Source of the DNA: Promethearchaeota archaeon | Lineage (GTDB): Archaea > Asgardarchaeota > Lokiarchaeia > Sigynarchaeales > SOKP01 | Reading direction: 5' to 3' | Assembly (NCBI GenBank): GCA_019058515.1 | Contig: JAHPYY010000176.1 | Span: 17,056 to 81,055 of the forward strand | Length of the DNA stretch: 64,000 nucleotides | Shown: one piece after another, positions 1-9,064 of the stretch | Layout of the letters: each line of letters begins with the position of its first letter | Position numbering within the stretch: position 1 is the first letter of the stretch | Notes under the pieces: generated by a model | Told to the model about the DNA's origin: nothing | Seen by the model: the letters and a program-made list of their open reading frames with translations, nothing else | The model's database searches: none | Made by a program: the position numbers and the translations under genes

Positions 1-501
1 AATTGGGGCACTAAATCCCTTGAATCCCCAGCTCAACCCACCTGCATGATCTTGGTAACAAAAGAAGGTGAAGTAAAAATAGTTGCAGAAAATCTTATTT
101 TTCCCAATGGATGTATTGTGACTCCAGATTGCAAAACTTTAATCGTAGCAGAAACTTTTGGAAGCAAGTTGACTGCCTTTGATATCGAAAATTCAGGAAC
201 TCTAACAAATCGAAGAATTTGGGCTGAATTTAAAGACTTTGCACCAGACGGCATATGTCTTGACGAAGAAGGCGCCATCTGGGTCGCAAATCCATCTAAA
301 GCAGAAGCCTTACGTGTGTTGGAAGGAGGGAAAATCACTTCTACTATTAAAGTAAAAGGTACAAATGTTTATGCGTGCGCTCTGGGCGGAGAAGATGGAA
401 GAACTCTTTTTCTTTGCACCTGTCAGTATTTAGAAGGTAAAAGATCGAGCGGGAAAATTGAATTTTTAAAAGTTGATGTCCCGGGTGTTGAGATTCCGTA
501 A
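1..501 (+). CDS. SMP-30/gluconolactonase-like protein, C-terminal part (cut by window edge)
   Basis: The frame is open from base 1 to the TAA at 499-501, so the 5' part of the gene lies outside the window; the first in-window ATG at 46 is internal. The visible part shows beta-propeller blades of the SMP-30/gluconolactonase/LRE family, with a blade motif of the form PDGICLDEEGAIWVANP around position 245-295. Family members are six-bladed propellers that bind a divalent metal and hydrolyse sugar lactones or related esters. The substrate cannot be told from this fragment. No signal peptide can be judged because the N-terminus is missing. Confidence 0.75.
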   Translation, partial: NWGTKSLESPAQPTCMILVTKEGEVKIVAENLIFPNGCIVTPDCKTLIVAETFGSKLTAFDIENSGTLTNRRIWAEFKDFAPDGICLDEEGAIWVANPSKAEALRVLEGGKITSTIKVKGTNVYACALGGEDGRTLFLCTCQYLEGKRSSGKIEFLKVDVPGVEIP

Positions 502-522
502 ATAAGTCAAATGGAATGGAAA

Positions 523-1110
523 TTAACATTTAACAAGGATTTTTAATTTTTTCATGTTTCGCTGGTTTCGGATTATCATACTGCTAAACTCTTTTCTCAT
601 TAAAGGAGGAGCTAGCTTGAAGATCTCTTCAACTCTCTGGGTGCATTCTAAAGCGTCATAATACCAATGCATGGAAGAGAGTGGTTTAACCATGCGATAG
701 TAGACCAAACATCGCCTGTACAACTCCTCGGAAGGAAGTAAGTCAAGAGCCTTGCGATAATAATAAATAGTTTGGGGAAATTTTCTCTGACGCATGTTAA
801 GATCCGCTAGTTCTTGATAATCTTCTGCTATTCCCACCTCGTTCTCCTGCTGTCGGTGAAGAGACAAGGATTCCTGTATTAGTTGTTCTGCCTGAGAGAG
901 TTGTCTTTCTTTGGCCAACAATTCCGCTATCTCGTAAAGAACGAAGTGATATTCCTCGGGAATAATGCCATTCTTAGAAAAAAACCTCCGACACGCGTTT
1001 AGCGCGGAGGAATACGCTTTATGGGCGAGGTATATTTTTTTCGAAGCTTTAAACCTCTTGGCTTCCTCGAACCAGCTCAAAATTTCTTTGAGTAAATCTT
1101 CTTGGGACAT
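523..1110 (-). CDS. TPR-repeat protein
   Basis: A 195-residue all-helical protein starting at ATG 1110. It contains about three to four tetratricopeptide-like helix pairs, for example around residues 75-100 (LSQAEQLIQESLSLHRQQ) and 110-130 (FPQTIYYYRKALDLL), with the expected small and aromatic positions. TPR proteins are protein-interaction scaffolds, and nothing here names a partner. It is cytosolic with no membrane segment. It is transcribed in the same direction as TFB upstream, with about 230 nt between them, so it probably has its own promoter: a TATA-like palindromic stretch lies near 1187-1198. Confidence 0.7.
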   Translation of the reverse strand: MSQEDLLKEILSWFEEAKRFKASKKIYLAHKAYSSALNACRRFFSKNGIIPEEYHFVLYEIAELLAKERQLSQAEQLIQESLSLHRQQENEVGIAEDYQELADLNMRQRKFPQTIYYYRKALDLLPSEELYRRCLVYYRMVKPLSSMHWYYDALECTQRVEEIFKLAPPLMRKEFSSMIIRNQRNMKKLKILVKC

Positions 1111-1341
1111 ATTTCCCTTCCTCGTCTCAAAGGCAATCGCCTTTCTTGATTAATCCTCACTCTCGGCTGAAAGAGTAAGGTATTAGTAAGTATATACTAA
1201 CGTATTCCCACACATAGAGAACTAAGCACACACGAACCTTCCTATATGCGCTTACATTTTTAAATAGCAGAGATCCCGTTTAAAAAAAACGATTTCGTTT
1301 ACCTCCTCGCAATTTTTCTTCTTTTGGTAAATTTTTCTTTT

Positions 1342-2304
1342 CTATTTATCGTTAATTAATCCTAACTTTTCCAATACTTCCTTTATTACATCGCGGGATT
1401 TTACCAAGCTTTTGTAGCCTTGAACCTCGTACTTGGCAATTAAGTGCTTCCTTACTTGGGAGTGGACGGTTGAGGGCATGATCCCCAACTTCTTACAAAT
1501 CGAACTAACTGTAACCACCTCCGAACCCTGAATTAACAACGACAAGCTGGCGATGACTCCCGCAGCCACTTCGTCGCTGGTGTTATTGATTTTTCCCCAC
1601 AAACCATCGAGTAATCTCTTAGATCTGAAATAAAACTCCATACCTAACTTGAAATGCTCGGAAACCTGTAAAATCTTCTGAGCAACATACGATTTTCGAT
1701 CTCTTTTGGAATAATCCTTAAATAAGGGACACACCCTTAACTTAAACTCGTTAAATTCCTTCCTCGAAAGGTGACTAACTTCGAGGATTGCAATTTGATC
1801 GATTGAAATCCTGCGCAATTTCATCATTGTATAGACCACTACTGCGGCCAAACCAGCAGGAGAGCGAAATTTTGTTCCTGCAGGAATGCGATTTCTGACC
1901 TCTCGATACGCCAAAAACACTTCCTTCTTCAGGTTATGGGGAAGCTGCAACGCGTGGAAGAGTCGGGAGATTTCGATCTTTCCAATTTCAAGCTGTTGGT
2001 CGTGTTGATTATACCTCAAATTTGTTTTAGCCAAGGATCTTAATTTTGAAGAGTTACGCGAGTTTAGTCGCTCAAAAACCGAACCAACTTGGGTTCTTGA
2101 GTTTAACGGAGCGTGTTGGACCCTAGTTTCGCTATATGGTGCGTGATATTCAAGAACTTTTTGTTCGATCACAACCCCACACCTTTTACAGACTTTCCCT
2201 AACTTGCTCTCTGCAAAGTCCGAAGACTGGCACAAATCGCAAGTTGTACTTTTTTTGGAGGTATGTGGAGATGCTATCAACAGGTTGTTGTTGTAATGAA
2301 GCAC
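1342..2304 (-). CDS. tfb: Transcription initiation factor TFB (TFIIB family)
   Basis: A 320-residue archaeal TFB. The N-terminal zinc ribbon has Cys22, Cys25, Cys39 and Cys42 (CDLC and CKRC). A B-reader/linker follows (residues about 50-95), then two cyclin-like repeats (about 105-200 and 210-305). The second ends in a helix-turn-helix (SSICKKLGIMPSTVHSQVRKH) that in this family contacts the BRE. TFB recruits RNA polymerase to TBP-TATA complexes. The start is a GTG at 2304, close behind a TATA-like element, so the mRNA is probably nearly leaderless. Archaea of this type often carry several TFB paralogues, and this one may be a specialised copy. Confidence 0.93.
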   Translation of the reverse strand: MLHYNNNLLIASPHTSKKSTTCDLCQSSDFAESKLGKVCKRCGVVIEQKVLEYHAPYSETRVQHAPLNSRTQVGSVFERLNSRNSSKLRSLAKTNLRYNQHDQQLEIGKIEISRLFHALQLPHNLKKEVFLAYREVRNRIPAGTKFRSPAGLAAVVVYTMMKLRRISIDQIAILEVSHLSRKEFNEFKLRVCPLFKDYSKRDRKSYVAQKILQVSEHFKLGMEFYFRSKRLLDGLWGKINNTSDEVAAGVIASLSLLIQGSEVVTVSSICKKLGIMPSTVHSQVRKHLIAKYEVQGYKSLVKSRDVIKEVLEKLGLINDK

Positions 2305-2915
2305 GATGACGCACTTTTTTTATATTTTATTTCTGAGATCAATTTTTTTTATTAAGAATAGAAGTGACCGAGTATGCTTTTTAAATGTTTTCTTATTGAT
2401 GAAAAAAGTTAAAATTTGTATGAGCTTAGTTTAGGTCCTCTAATATTTGTAGAGATTAAGTGCTTTAAATTCAGAGAGGTTAAGTTTTTGGTATAATTCA
2501 GATTTACATCAAAAAGATAAAATTTTATTTTTAAGAGCAAAAACCTTAGTTTTCACAAACCGTGACTCACCTCTATCTTTTTTTCTTCAAAAAGAGTGGT
2601 TTTTTCCTTTATAAAAAAGTAGCAGGAAAGGAAGAGTTATCGTGGAATTATAGCACTATAAACATTTCATTGATGAAATTTTTCTTTAAATACACTGGGA
2701 AGTAACAATTACGACGCATTGGTTCTCGGTATAGGTGAGTACCAAAATTGAACCTTTTGTCGTAGTTCCTAGAAAATACCAAAACCCGGAATTACTACTT
2801 TTTTTTTCCTCGCGCGCTCGCCTATCCAGAACCTGCTCTTTTTAAACTTCTACATCTAATCTAAAAGGATTAATTTGGCTTGTTAATGTCCCTTTCATGG
2901 ATAAGAATCCTATGA
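2305..2915. other. Long intergenic region with a GC-rich island
   Basis: About 610 nt with no convincing coding frame, lying upstream of TFB and downstream of the 2916-3803 gene. Most of it is very AT-rich. The exception is 2808-2835, an unusually GC-rich island (CCTCGCGCGCTCGCC) for this genome, followed on the minus strand by T/A-rich sequence. A TTTAAA-type element lies on the minus-strand upstream side near 2841-2847. This arrangement could mark a small structured RNA read from the minus strand, but no family was recognised. Confidence 0.35.
2316..2330 (-). promoter_or_regulatory. Probable TATA element of the TFB gene
   Basis: On the minus strand the stretch reads as an A/T-only AAAATATAAAA-type box about 15-25 nt before the GTG start at 2304. 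That distance would place the transcription start close to the start codon. This is inferred from position and composition only. Confidence 0.4.
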
Positions 2916-3803
2916 CTAATCCTTTGTAGAAACTTCGTTTAACCTACTCGTTCCATCCGGAAAAATTTCGAGATAGCTTGGATCTGAAGCCTTAAGCCAA
3001 CTTCCCGTATTAATCATCCTCAAATCCTTAATTTCGCGTTTATGCGTATGTCCGAAAACAATGTAGAAATACGGGTCATCTAAATTGATTAAATTATTCA
3101 TTATGTTATCGTAGTACCTTACATTATCATTGCTCCAAAAAACTTCCTTAGCCTTTGACCATAATGAAGTCAGAAACCGTTTCCAATCGTTGGTTAAACC
3201 TCGTGTGTAGTCCCAAATCCCTGTGATTGCATGATGAAGCCCTTTATCTTCGAATTGGTATCCGTGGCACATAAAGTAGGTTTCATTGTTCAGAAAAGCT
3301 CCTTTCCCTATGTTAAATGTGAGAAATGGATCGTCGTAAATAGAATCAATTAACGACAAATAAATTTCATTATCTAAAGAATTTAAAACAAAATATTGGC
3401 ACACTCTGTCAATCGTCAAAAAATTAAAAGGGAAGCTGAGGAAGTCAAATTCCTCAACAAAACGCTCCTTCCGTTCCGAAAATTGCAGATTATAAAATAA
3501 ACTGGTAGAAACCTCGTGGTTACCTAAACACAATACGACCTCTATATCGTGGTTTTTCAAATCGTCAAGCAAATTGTAAATTTGAAAGTATTCCCTGTTA
3601 GAGCATAAATCTTCAAAACTTGTGGATAAAAGATCAAAGAAATCGCCTAGGATTATTAATACTTCGAGAGATCGTAAACTTTCGTTCATTACATTATTTA
3701 AAACATCTGAGAGAAATTCTGTAAACTCTTTTACCCTACAAAACTCGTTTCCAAGGTGAATATCTGAGACAACTATGGCTATTGCAGATTTAGTAAACTT
3801 CAT
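2916..3803 (-). CDS. Calcineurin-like metallophosphoesterase
   Basis: A 295-residue protein with all signature motifs of the calcineurin-like phosphoesterase fold: DIHLG (residues about 14-18), GDFFD (about 52-56), GNHE (about 93-96), a late CHGYQFE histidine (about 178) and GHTH (about 251-254). These residues bind a dinuclear metal centre and hydrolyse phosphomono- or diesters; the substrate is unknown. A paralogue with the same order of motifs lies at 9065-10147. Both have a long insert between the HGYQ and GHTH motifs. No signal peptide or membrane segment is seen. Confidence 0.88.
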   Translation of the reverse strand: MKFTKSAIAIVVSDIHLGNEFCRVKEFTEFLSDVLNNVMNESLRSLEVLIILGDFFDLLSTSFEDLCSNREYFQIYNLLDDLKNHDIEVVLCLGNHEVSTSLFYNLQFSERKERFVEEFDFLSFPFNFLTIDRVCQYFVLNSLDNEIYLSLIDSIYDDPFLTFNIGKGAFLNNETYFMCHGYQFEDKGLHHAITGIWDYTRGLTNDWKRFLTSLWSKAKEVFWSNDNVRYYDNIMNNLINLDDPYFYIVFGHTHKREIKDLRMINTGSWLKASDPSYLEIFPDGTSRLNEVSTKD

Positions 3804-3887
3804 CGAACTTTATCTCTACTTATTTCTTAGTCATATTCTTAGCAAATAAAAATTTCTATAATAATAATCAAAATAAATTAGGAAAAA

Positions 3888-4556
3888 ATGAAAGTAGGAA
3901 ACTTCTCTGAACAAGATTTATATAATTTAGCAAGAAAAGCGTACGATGAAGGTGATGCGCGCTTTAAAATAGTGCCAAAACAGTGTGCACTATTAGTTAT
4001 AGACATGCAAGACGAATTCGTGAAGCCTCACTGGTCCCCCGACTGGGTTCCCGAAGCTACACGGCAGGTTCCAAAAATTAAAAAGTTGATAGAGCATTGT
4101 AGGAATAAAAGAATTCCTGTCGTCTATACGGTTTATTCAAAAACACACTATTATTTCGATCGTCCGAAAACAGGAAAATACATGCCTGGTCGTTACACAG
4201 AGCTGAATATTGATTTTTCGCAGTTTTACGTAAAAGGTAAAGTTTGGCACGAGCTTGCTCCTAAGGAAGGTGAAGTAGTTATTGAAAAACCATCTTACGG
4301 AGCGTTTTACGATACTCCTTTGGAGACCATATTGAAGAACATGGATAAAGATACGGTTATCATTTGTGGCACGCTAACTAACGTCTGCTGCGACACTACT
4401 GCGAGACAAGCATACGAGCGGAGTTTTAAAGTAATTTTCGGGAGTGATCTCACCTCTACCGACAATCCTGACTTGCAAGAGCCTGTCTTGAAAACATTAA
4501 GGAAAAATTTTGCTAGAGTTTTAACTTCAGATGAAATCATCAAAGCCTTAGAATAA
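3888..4556 (+). CDS. Isochorismatase-family cysteine hydrolase
   Basis: A 222-residue cytosolic protein. The catalytic triad of the isochorismatase/nicotinamidase fold is visible: Asp in LLVIDMQDEF (about residue 39), Lys in VVIEKPSYGAF (about 132) and Cys in GTLTNVCCDTTARQA (about 167), with the cis-peptide region before it. Relatives hydrolyse amides or ethers (N-carbamoylsarcosine, biuret, ureidoacrylate, isochorismate). The substrate cannot be assigned here. It is followed after 30 nt by a methyltransferase on the same strand, probably co-transcribed. Confidence 0.85.
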   Translation: MKVGNFSEQDLYNLARKAYDEGDARFKIVPKQCALLVIDMQDEFVKPHWSPDWVPEATRQVPKIKKLIEHCRNKRIPVVYTVYSKTHYYFDRPKTGKYMPGRYTELNIDFSQFYVKGKVWHELAPKEGEVVIEKPSYGAFYDTPLETILKNMDKDTVIICGTLTNVCCDTTARQAYERSFKVIFGSDLTSTDNPDLQEPVLKTLRKNFARVLTSDEIIKALE

Positions 4557-4586
4557 TTAGAGTATCACGAGTGGGAGTTTTAAAAA

Positions 4587-5306
4587 ATGGTTCTAAAACC
4601 AATGGAGCCTTATGGATTAGCATTAAAGGATTTTTACGAGGGAAACAAGCAAGTTAAAGTGGTGTTTCACCGAGACGATGGTATAAAAGACGATTATTTC
4701 GTTTCACATTGTTTTCGAGCTGAAAGAGAATTTTCTCCAATTGAAAAGAAGGCATTAGCGTTATGTCGTGGAAAAGTCCTCGATATCGGTGCGGGTGCAG
4801 GACCTCACAGTCTATCCCTTCAAAACCGAGGTTTAAAAGTCTGTGCGATTGATGTGTCTTCTCACGCTTGCGAAATTATGAAAGAAAAAGGCGTTAAAAA
4901 TGTAAAGTGCTTAACTATTTACGATCTAAAGGAACAGAATTTCGATACAATACTTTTAATGGGGTGTGCTATTGGTCTAGCAGAGGATATACCTGGTTTA
5001 AAAAGCTTTTTAGAACGTTGCAAGGTATTGTTAAATTCTAGCGGTCAAATTTTGTTGGATTCTTTAGATATTCGAATGACTGAGGTTCCTGAACATCTAG
5101 CCTATCAAGAAAGAAATCGTCGATTAGGGAGATACATTGGTACAGTAGGACTTCAAATGGAATATAAAGGCGTATTTGGCGAAGAGTTCAAACTGCTTCA
5201 TGTTGATCCCGATACTCTTAGGAAATGCACTCAAGAAATTGGATGGTCTTGTGAAATATTAATTAATCAGGAAGACGGAGATTATCTGGCTAAAATTTCA
5301 AATTAG
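4587..5306 (+). CDS. SAM-dependent class I methyltransferase
   Basis: A 239-residue protein with the SAM-binding motif I VLDIGAGAGPHS (about residues 65-76), an acidic residue ending strand 2 (CAIDVSSHACE, about 93) and a motif IV-like stretch (FDTILLMGCAIGL, about 119-131). The fold is class I (Rossmann-like). The acceptor substrate is unknown. It follows the isochorismatase-family hydrolase closely and is probably in the same transcript. Confidence 0.8.
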   Translation: MVLKPMEPYGLALKDFYEGNKQVKVVFHRDDGIKDDYFVSHCFRAEREFSPIEKKALALCRGKVLDIGAGAGPHSLSLQNRGLKVCAIDVSSHACEIMKEKGVKNVKCLTIYDLKEQNFDTILLMGCAIGLAEDIPGLKSFLERCKVLLNSSGQILLDSLDIRMTEVPEHLAYQERNRRLGRYIGTVGLQMEYKGVFGEEFKLLHVDPDTLRKCTQEIGWSCEILINQEDGDYLAKISN

Positions 5307-5463
5307 ATGTCAGGTTAAACATAGTAAATTTGGATTCTTTATTTATAGCCCCGCGTTGCGTCCCACATCGTCCACAACAACTTTCTTTATCTTTAAATCG
5401 TACAATTTTAAGCGGATTCGAGAATATATGCTTTCCATCCGACCAAGGCTCTTCTGACATCAT
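5290..5463 (-). CDS. Small CxxC-containing ORF, uncertain
   Basis: A frame of 56-57 residues on the minus strand. It starts at tandem ATG codons (5463 or 5460) preceded by an AGGAAAT Shine-Dalgarno-like stretch, and ends at TAG 5290-5292 inside the tail of the methyltransferase gene. The product has a Cys-Cys-Gly-Arg-Cys-Gly motif near residue 31, suggestive of a minimal zinc knuckle, and no membrane segment. No family was recognised. It is the only candidate gene in the 372-nt gap and may be spurious. Confidence 0.3.
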   Translation of the reverse strand: MMSEEPWSDGKHIFSNPLKIVRFKDKESCCGRCGTQRGAINKESKFTMFNLTSNLKF

Positions 5464-5684
5464 ATTTCCTTATTGTAGGATATATTGAATATAAATGTTT
5501 TTCTCGACATAAATAACCTTTTAGCTGTAGCGCGCTCGTAATTTAAAGGCACTAAAAAACAGAGACAAATAGAAAAGACCATATATTTTCTATTTCATTG
5601 ATTTGTATAACAGCATCTTTTTCTTTAAGCAATGAAACTTAAATATGTTATAATTTTCCTTGTTATATTTCGTAATGATTGAGT

Positions 5685-6974
5685 ATGGTTGATTTAGAAC
5701 TTATATTTAATGAAGTAGATAATCTATCCCCGGAAAAAGTGATGGATATAATGAGTACTCTCATCAACATCGACACCACGCATCCCCCTGGAAAGACATA
5801 TAGGGAATATGTAACTACTATATCGCCTTTCTTTGAAGATTTAGGATACGAGTTAGAAGAAGTAATAGTACCAGAAGAGCGCTACATAAAGAGAGAACCT
5901 GGTTTGGTTGGATCTCGCATTAACCTTGTTGGAGTTAAAAACTATGGTCAAGATAAAGAGGTGAGTTTTTACGGGCACATGGATGTGGTGCCAGCTCCGC
6001 TTGAAGGTAAACAAAAGTGGCGTTTTCCTCCTTTTCAGGCGACCATGATAAAAAGCGGGAAAATTTACGGAAGAGGAACCGCTGACATGAAAGGTTCGAT
6101 GGTGGGGCTAATTCTAGCGCTACAAATAATCGAAAAACTTAATTTAACGCCAAAGTATAACATCAGAGTCTTTAATTGCACTGATGAAGAGGGAGGTCCA
6201 TATCCGGGTGTTGCGTATTTAGCCGAAAAAGGGTATGTGAAGGGGACAGTGTTCTGCATGGACGCTGACATTATGCCCACACTTGCGGTTGGCTCTTTTG
6301 GTTCGGTAAATGTGATTGTTGAAACATTTGGAAGAAGTTGTCATTCTGCGATTAATTTTATGGGAGTAAACGCTTTGGAACAAACCATACCCATATTGAC
6401 CGAACTCATGAAACTCAAGGAAGAAGTAGAACAGCGCGAAAGCGATACCATTCCAGGGTTACCTCGACCAAGTTCAAACAGAAAATGGAATTTTTCTCCC
6501 ATGTTTAACCTAAACATCATGAATGTAGGAACGAAGCATAACATTGTACCCGATTACTGCACGCTGCTTATTAACCGGCGATTTATTCCAGAAGAAAATT
6601 ATGAAGATGTGAAGAGGGAAATTAAGGAAGCAATAGAGAGAGGGAGAACCAAAAGCAACCTAATAGATGTGAAAATCAAGTTTGAGGTAGGGTATCCTCC
6701 TATGAAAGTAGATGTGAACGCTCCAAGCCTCGTGAGAATGAAAAAAGTAATGAGCCTGGTACTTAAGATACCCGAGGAAAAGATCGGACATCTTGGAATG
6801 AACGGAAGCACCGATATGGGTCTTGTAAATAAGATTATGAGAACTGAAGATATTATAATGTGCGGGGTAGGGTATGGGGGATCGAACGCACATGGAGTAA
6901 ACGAAAACATTAGGCTAAAAGATCTAAAAACTTTCATCAAGGAAATTATTGTGTTTTTATGCCACGAATTTTAA
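5685..6974 (+). CDS. M20-family metallopeptidase/deacylase (ArgE/DapE-like)
   Basis: About 429 residues. Motifs of the M20/ArgE/DapE family are present: SFYGHMDVVP (first metal His/Asp), GRGTADMKGSM (bridging Asp), NCTDEEGG (catalytic Glu-Glu), a dimerisation domain and a late VNENIRLKDL segment. Typical members are di-zinc hydrolases cleaving N-acyl amino acids or small peptides. dap genes lie far away at 40 kb and are not in this transcript, so a role as succinyl-DAP desuccinylase is not supported by context. The ATG at 5685 is preferred over the TTG two codons earlier. Confidence 0.85.
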   Translation: MVDLELIFNEVDNLSPEKVMDIMSTLINIDTTHPPGKTYREYVTTISPFFEDLGYELEEVIVPEERYIKREPGLVGSRINLVGVKNYGQDKEVSFYGHMDVVPAPLEGKQKWRFPPFQATMIKSGKIYGRGTADMKGSMVGLILALQIIEKLNLTPKYNIRVFNCTDEEGGPYPGVAYLAEKGYVKGTVFCMDADIMPTLAVGSFGSVNVIVETFGRSCHSAINFMGVNALEQTIPILTELMKLKEEVEQRESDTIPGLPRPSSNRKWNFSPMFNLNIMNVGTKHNIVPDYCTLLINRRFIPEENYEDVKREIKEAIERGRTKSNLIDVKIKFEVGYPPMKVDVNAPSLVRMKKVMSLVLKIPEEKIGHLGMNGSTDMGLVNKIMRTEDIIMCGVGYGGSNAHGVNENIRLKDLKTFIKEIIVFLCHEF

Positions 6975-6991
6975 CACTCTTCTTCTTTCTT

Positions 6992-7363
6992 TCAATCTCC
7001 CGTTGGAGTTATAGTACTCTTTTCTACTAGCAAGATTGAAGTCCGCAAAGGGGCTCTGGTTCTGTGCTTCACGCCTTTAGGAACCAAATATCCTTGTTTT
7101 GGTTTAAGTTCAACGATCTCGCTTTCCAAATCGATTAAGAGTTTACCTTCAATAACGTAAAAAAACTCGTCCTCGTTATCGTGTTTGTGCCAATGAAATT
7201 CGCCTTCAATTACCGCCAATCTTACAACCGAATCGTTTACTTGACATAATGATAAATTCTGCCATTTTTTTGTGCACTGTTTTATTATATCTGAAACATC
7301 AATGAGTTCCAACGGTTGAAATTTAATTTTAGAATCGATTGAATATTTGTTATTATTATTCAT
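6992..7363 (-). CDS. Cupin-domain protein
   Basis: A 123-residue single-domain cupin. Cupin motif 1 is seen as HWHKHDNEDEFFYVIEG (metal-binding His/His/Glu, about residues 57-74) and motif 2 as KPQGYLVPKGVKHRTRA (about 88-103). Small cupins bind a metal or sugar and act as enzymes or regulators; no substrate can be assigned. Its start codon overlaps the end of the upstream membrane-protein gene by 8 nt, which argues for one transcript. Confidence 0.85.
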   Translation of the reverse strand: MNNNNKYSIDSKIKFQPLELIDVSDIIKQCTKKWQNLSLCQVNDSVVRLAVIEGEFHWHKHDNEDEFFYVIEGKLLIDLESEIVELKPKQGYLVPKGVKHRTRAPLRTSILLVEKSTITPTGD

Positions 7364-8189
7364 GATTTATATTCGATTTTCTATACTTATTATAGTTTGC
7401 AATTGAACTCAATGTTCCCGTTATGCTAATCAACATAATTAAAAGAGAGAGTATAATAAGAGAAACTTCGAAGACAAAATAGAAATCTATGTATAACTGT
7501 CTTATAATTGCACTACAAATTAGCACTATTATGAAGAATATAAATGAATACATGGAAATCTTGAAAATTTTTAGATTAGCGTGGTAATCTTGTTTGATTG
7601 GTCGTTCAACATTATCCTCATAGTCATCGTAATATTTCTTAAGCATATGATATATTTGTAAGTAGAAGAAAACTAAAAATCCTAGTATACTGGAGATTAA
7701 GAGAATTAAGATCGAAAAACTAATGGTCAATATCGCAAAAAGCGTTGCTACGATGACGCTATTTAATGCAATCATGGCATCCGCAAGTCCACCTGTTAAA
7801 ATTTTACGAGGTTTATATTTATGGTGAATTTTATAATGCTCTAAACTCTCCGGAGCAATTCTCTCTTTGAAGTAAATTCTAATCTTATCGAGTCGGATTT
7901 TGTATTTATCGGTGTCAAGATTCCGCTTAAGAATCCGCTGAAAAGTTAATGTTCCAAACAATAGTAACGAAAATAAAACTGTAATAGAAAAGAGAGAGAC
8001 AAGAGCTTCATCAATGAAATCGGTGGTGAGTAATACAATTAACCCAGCGAGCAATGTAGTAACCAAAGTGATCATAAAGTTGAATTTCTTTTCCCCACTC
8101 TCCTCGCACCTCCAGAAAGATTCGGCATAATACTGGTATTCTTGAATTAAAAAATTCTCACGCCCTTCTTCTTTTTTTAAATCGCTCAT
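7356..8189 (-). CDS. Multi-pass membrane protein of unknown function
   Basis: 277 residues. An N-terminal cytosolic helix (about 1-35) is followed by a two-segment membrane hairpin (about 38-88), a basic amphipathic linker (about 90-125), a second hairpin (about 130-180), and two more segments near the C-terminus (about 208-262). The layout of paired membrane segments after a helical N-terminus recalls small SLATT-like membrane proteins, but no family motif was verified. It is translationally coupled to the cupin gene downstream. Confidence 0.6.
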   Translation of the reverse strand: MSDLKKEEGRENFLIQEYQYYAESFWRCEESGEKKFNFMITLVTTLLAGLIVLLTTDFIDEALVSLFSITVLFSLLLFGTLTFQRILKRNLDTDKYKIRLDKIRIYFKERIAPESLEHYKIHHKYKPRKILTGGLADAMIALNSVIVATLFAILTISFSILILLISSILGFLVFFYLQIYHMLKKYYDDYEDNVERPIKQDYHANLKIFKISMYSFIFFIIVLICSAIIRQLYIDFYFVFEVSLIILSLLIMLISITGTLSSIANYNKYRKSNINHE

Positions 8190-8462
8190 TGCTTTCTATT
8201 TATTCTCCAAATTATAAATAGAAGAATGATAACGAGATTCTAATTAAAAATTTTTTATTAAGGTTTGAATAACTCCTAATCAACGGGTCGAATTAATAAA
8301 TCATTATAGGTAAAATATTATTCTTAATGATAAGGATTTTTCATGTCTTTGTCATTGGCGAAATTAGAATAGATTTACATGTTCCAATAAAAGTGATTTA
8401 AATTGGTCAATCCGAGACATTTTTCAAAAGTGTTAACTTATTGGATCGTTATAGTTGTGTAA

Positions 8463-8801
8463 ATGTGTGCCATTCAGCTTTTTGGGATATTTGCTACGTT
8501 ATTCTTCGGGGTGGCACCCATTAGTTTTCTTGTATCCATAACATCAACAGGAATCTTTGAAATTTTTCTTTCTATTTTAGTGTTAAAAGACATTAAAACT
8601 GCAATTCGTCCAAAGAGAACGCAGGAAAAAGCTGAAAAACCTTATGATATCTTAGAGATATTTGCCAAACGACAAAAAGTTACCGAAGAAGAAGTTTCAA
8701 TTGCTAAGGAGAAGAAAATCTTCTTGGTTTGCAAAGGAAACTTGGAAAGAATTATGTTTATCTGTCCAGAGTGTGACACTTTTTACTGTGAAAAATGTTA
8801 G
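8463..8801 (+). CDS. Membrane-anchored zinc-finger protein, first part (stops at in-frame TAG)
   Basis: 112 codons. A hydrophobic N-terminus (two segments, about residues 3-42) is followed by a charged cytosolic part ending in CPECDTFYCEKC, the first half of a treble-clef/B-box-like zinc site. The frame stops at TAG 8799-8801, immediately after the fourth Cys. The same frame then continues through the missing second half of the zinc site (see next entry). Similar membrane-plus-zinc-finger proteins with a CxxC...CWVC pair occur in Asgard genomes (family knowledge). The gene is therefore probably one 158-codon unit with a premature stop. Confidence 0.55.
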   Translation: MCAIQLFGIFATLFFGVAPISFLVSITSTGIFEIFLSILVLKDIKTAIRPKRTQEKAEKPYDILEIFAKRQKVTEEEVSIAKEKKIFLVCKGNLERIMFICPECDTFYCEKC

Positions 8802-8939
8802 TCATCGCTAATTGACCTAGAAAACACATGTTGGGTTTGCAATACTCCACTTGATCCATCAAAACCGGTTAAAGCGTTTTTAGAAGAAGAAAAAGTGATA
8901 GAATATAATGAGAAATCACATGAGAATATAGGCAAGTAG
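8799..8939 (+). other. In-frame continuation of the zinc-finger gene beyond TAG
   Basis: Reading straight on after TAG 8799-8801, without any shift, gives SSLIDLENTCWVCNTPLDPS and about 25 more residues, ending at TAG 8937-8939. The CWVC pair sits at the distance expected to complete the CxxC...YCEKC zinc site. The stop thus replaces a sense codon in a conserved domain rather than lying at a natural end. It may be a nonsense mutation, an assembly error or a read-through site. Confidence 0.6.
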
Positions 8940-9064
8940 CAATTTTAGTATTAATCTCAAAATCCTAATATTTACCTGTAGATATATATCTTGAATAAAA
9001 TATATTAGCGATGATTCTAACTTTAGTACTAGGCGAATAAATTAATCAATGGTAGTTTTTAACC

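Noticed and set aside
2690..2840. tRNA-like sequence near the GC island
   Set aside because: GGTTC and similar pieces occur, but no acceptor stem, T arm or anticodon arm can be paired.
8799..8801. TAG as a pyrrolysine codon
   Set aside because: Expected residues at this place are small or basic and variable, no pyl genes are visible, and TAG is an ordinary stop elsewhere in the window. A nonsense mutation is the simpler reading, so recoding is kept only as a test.
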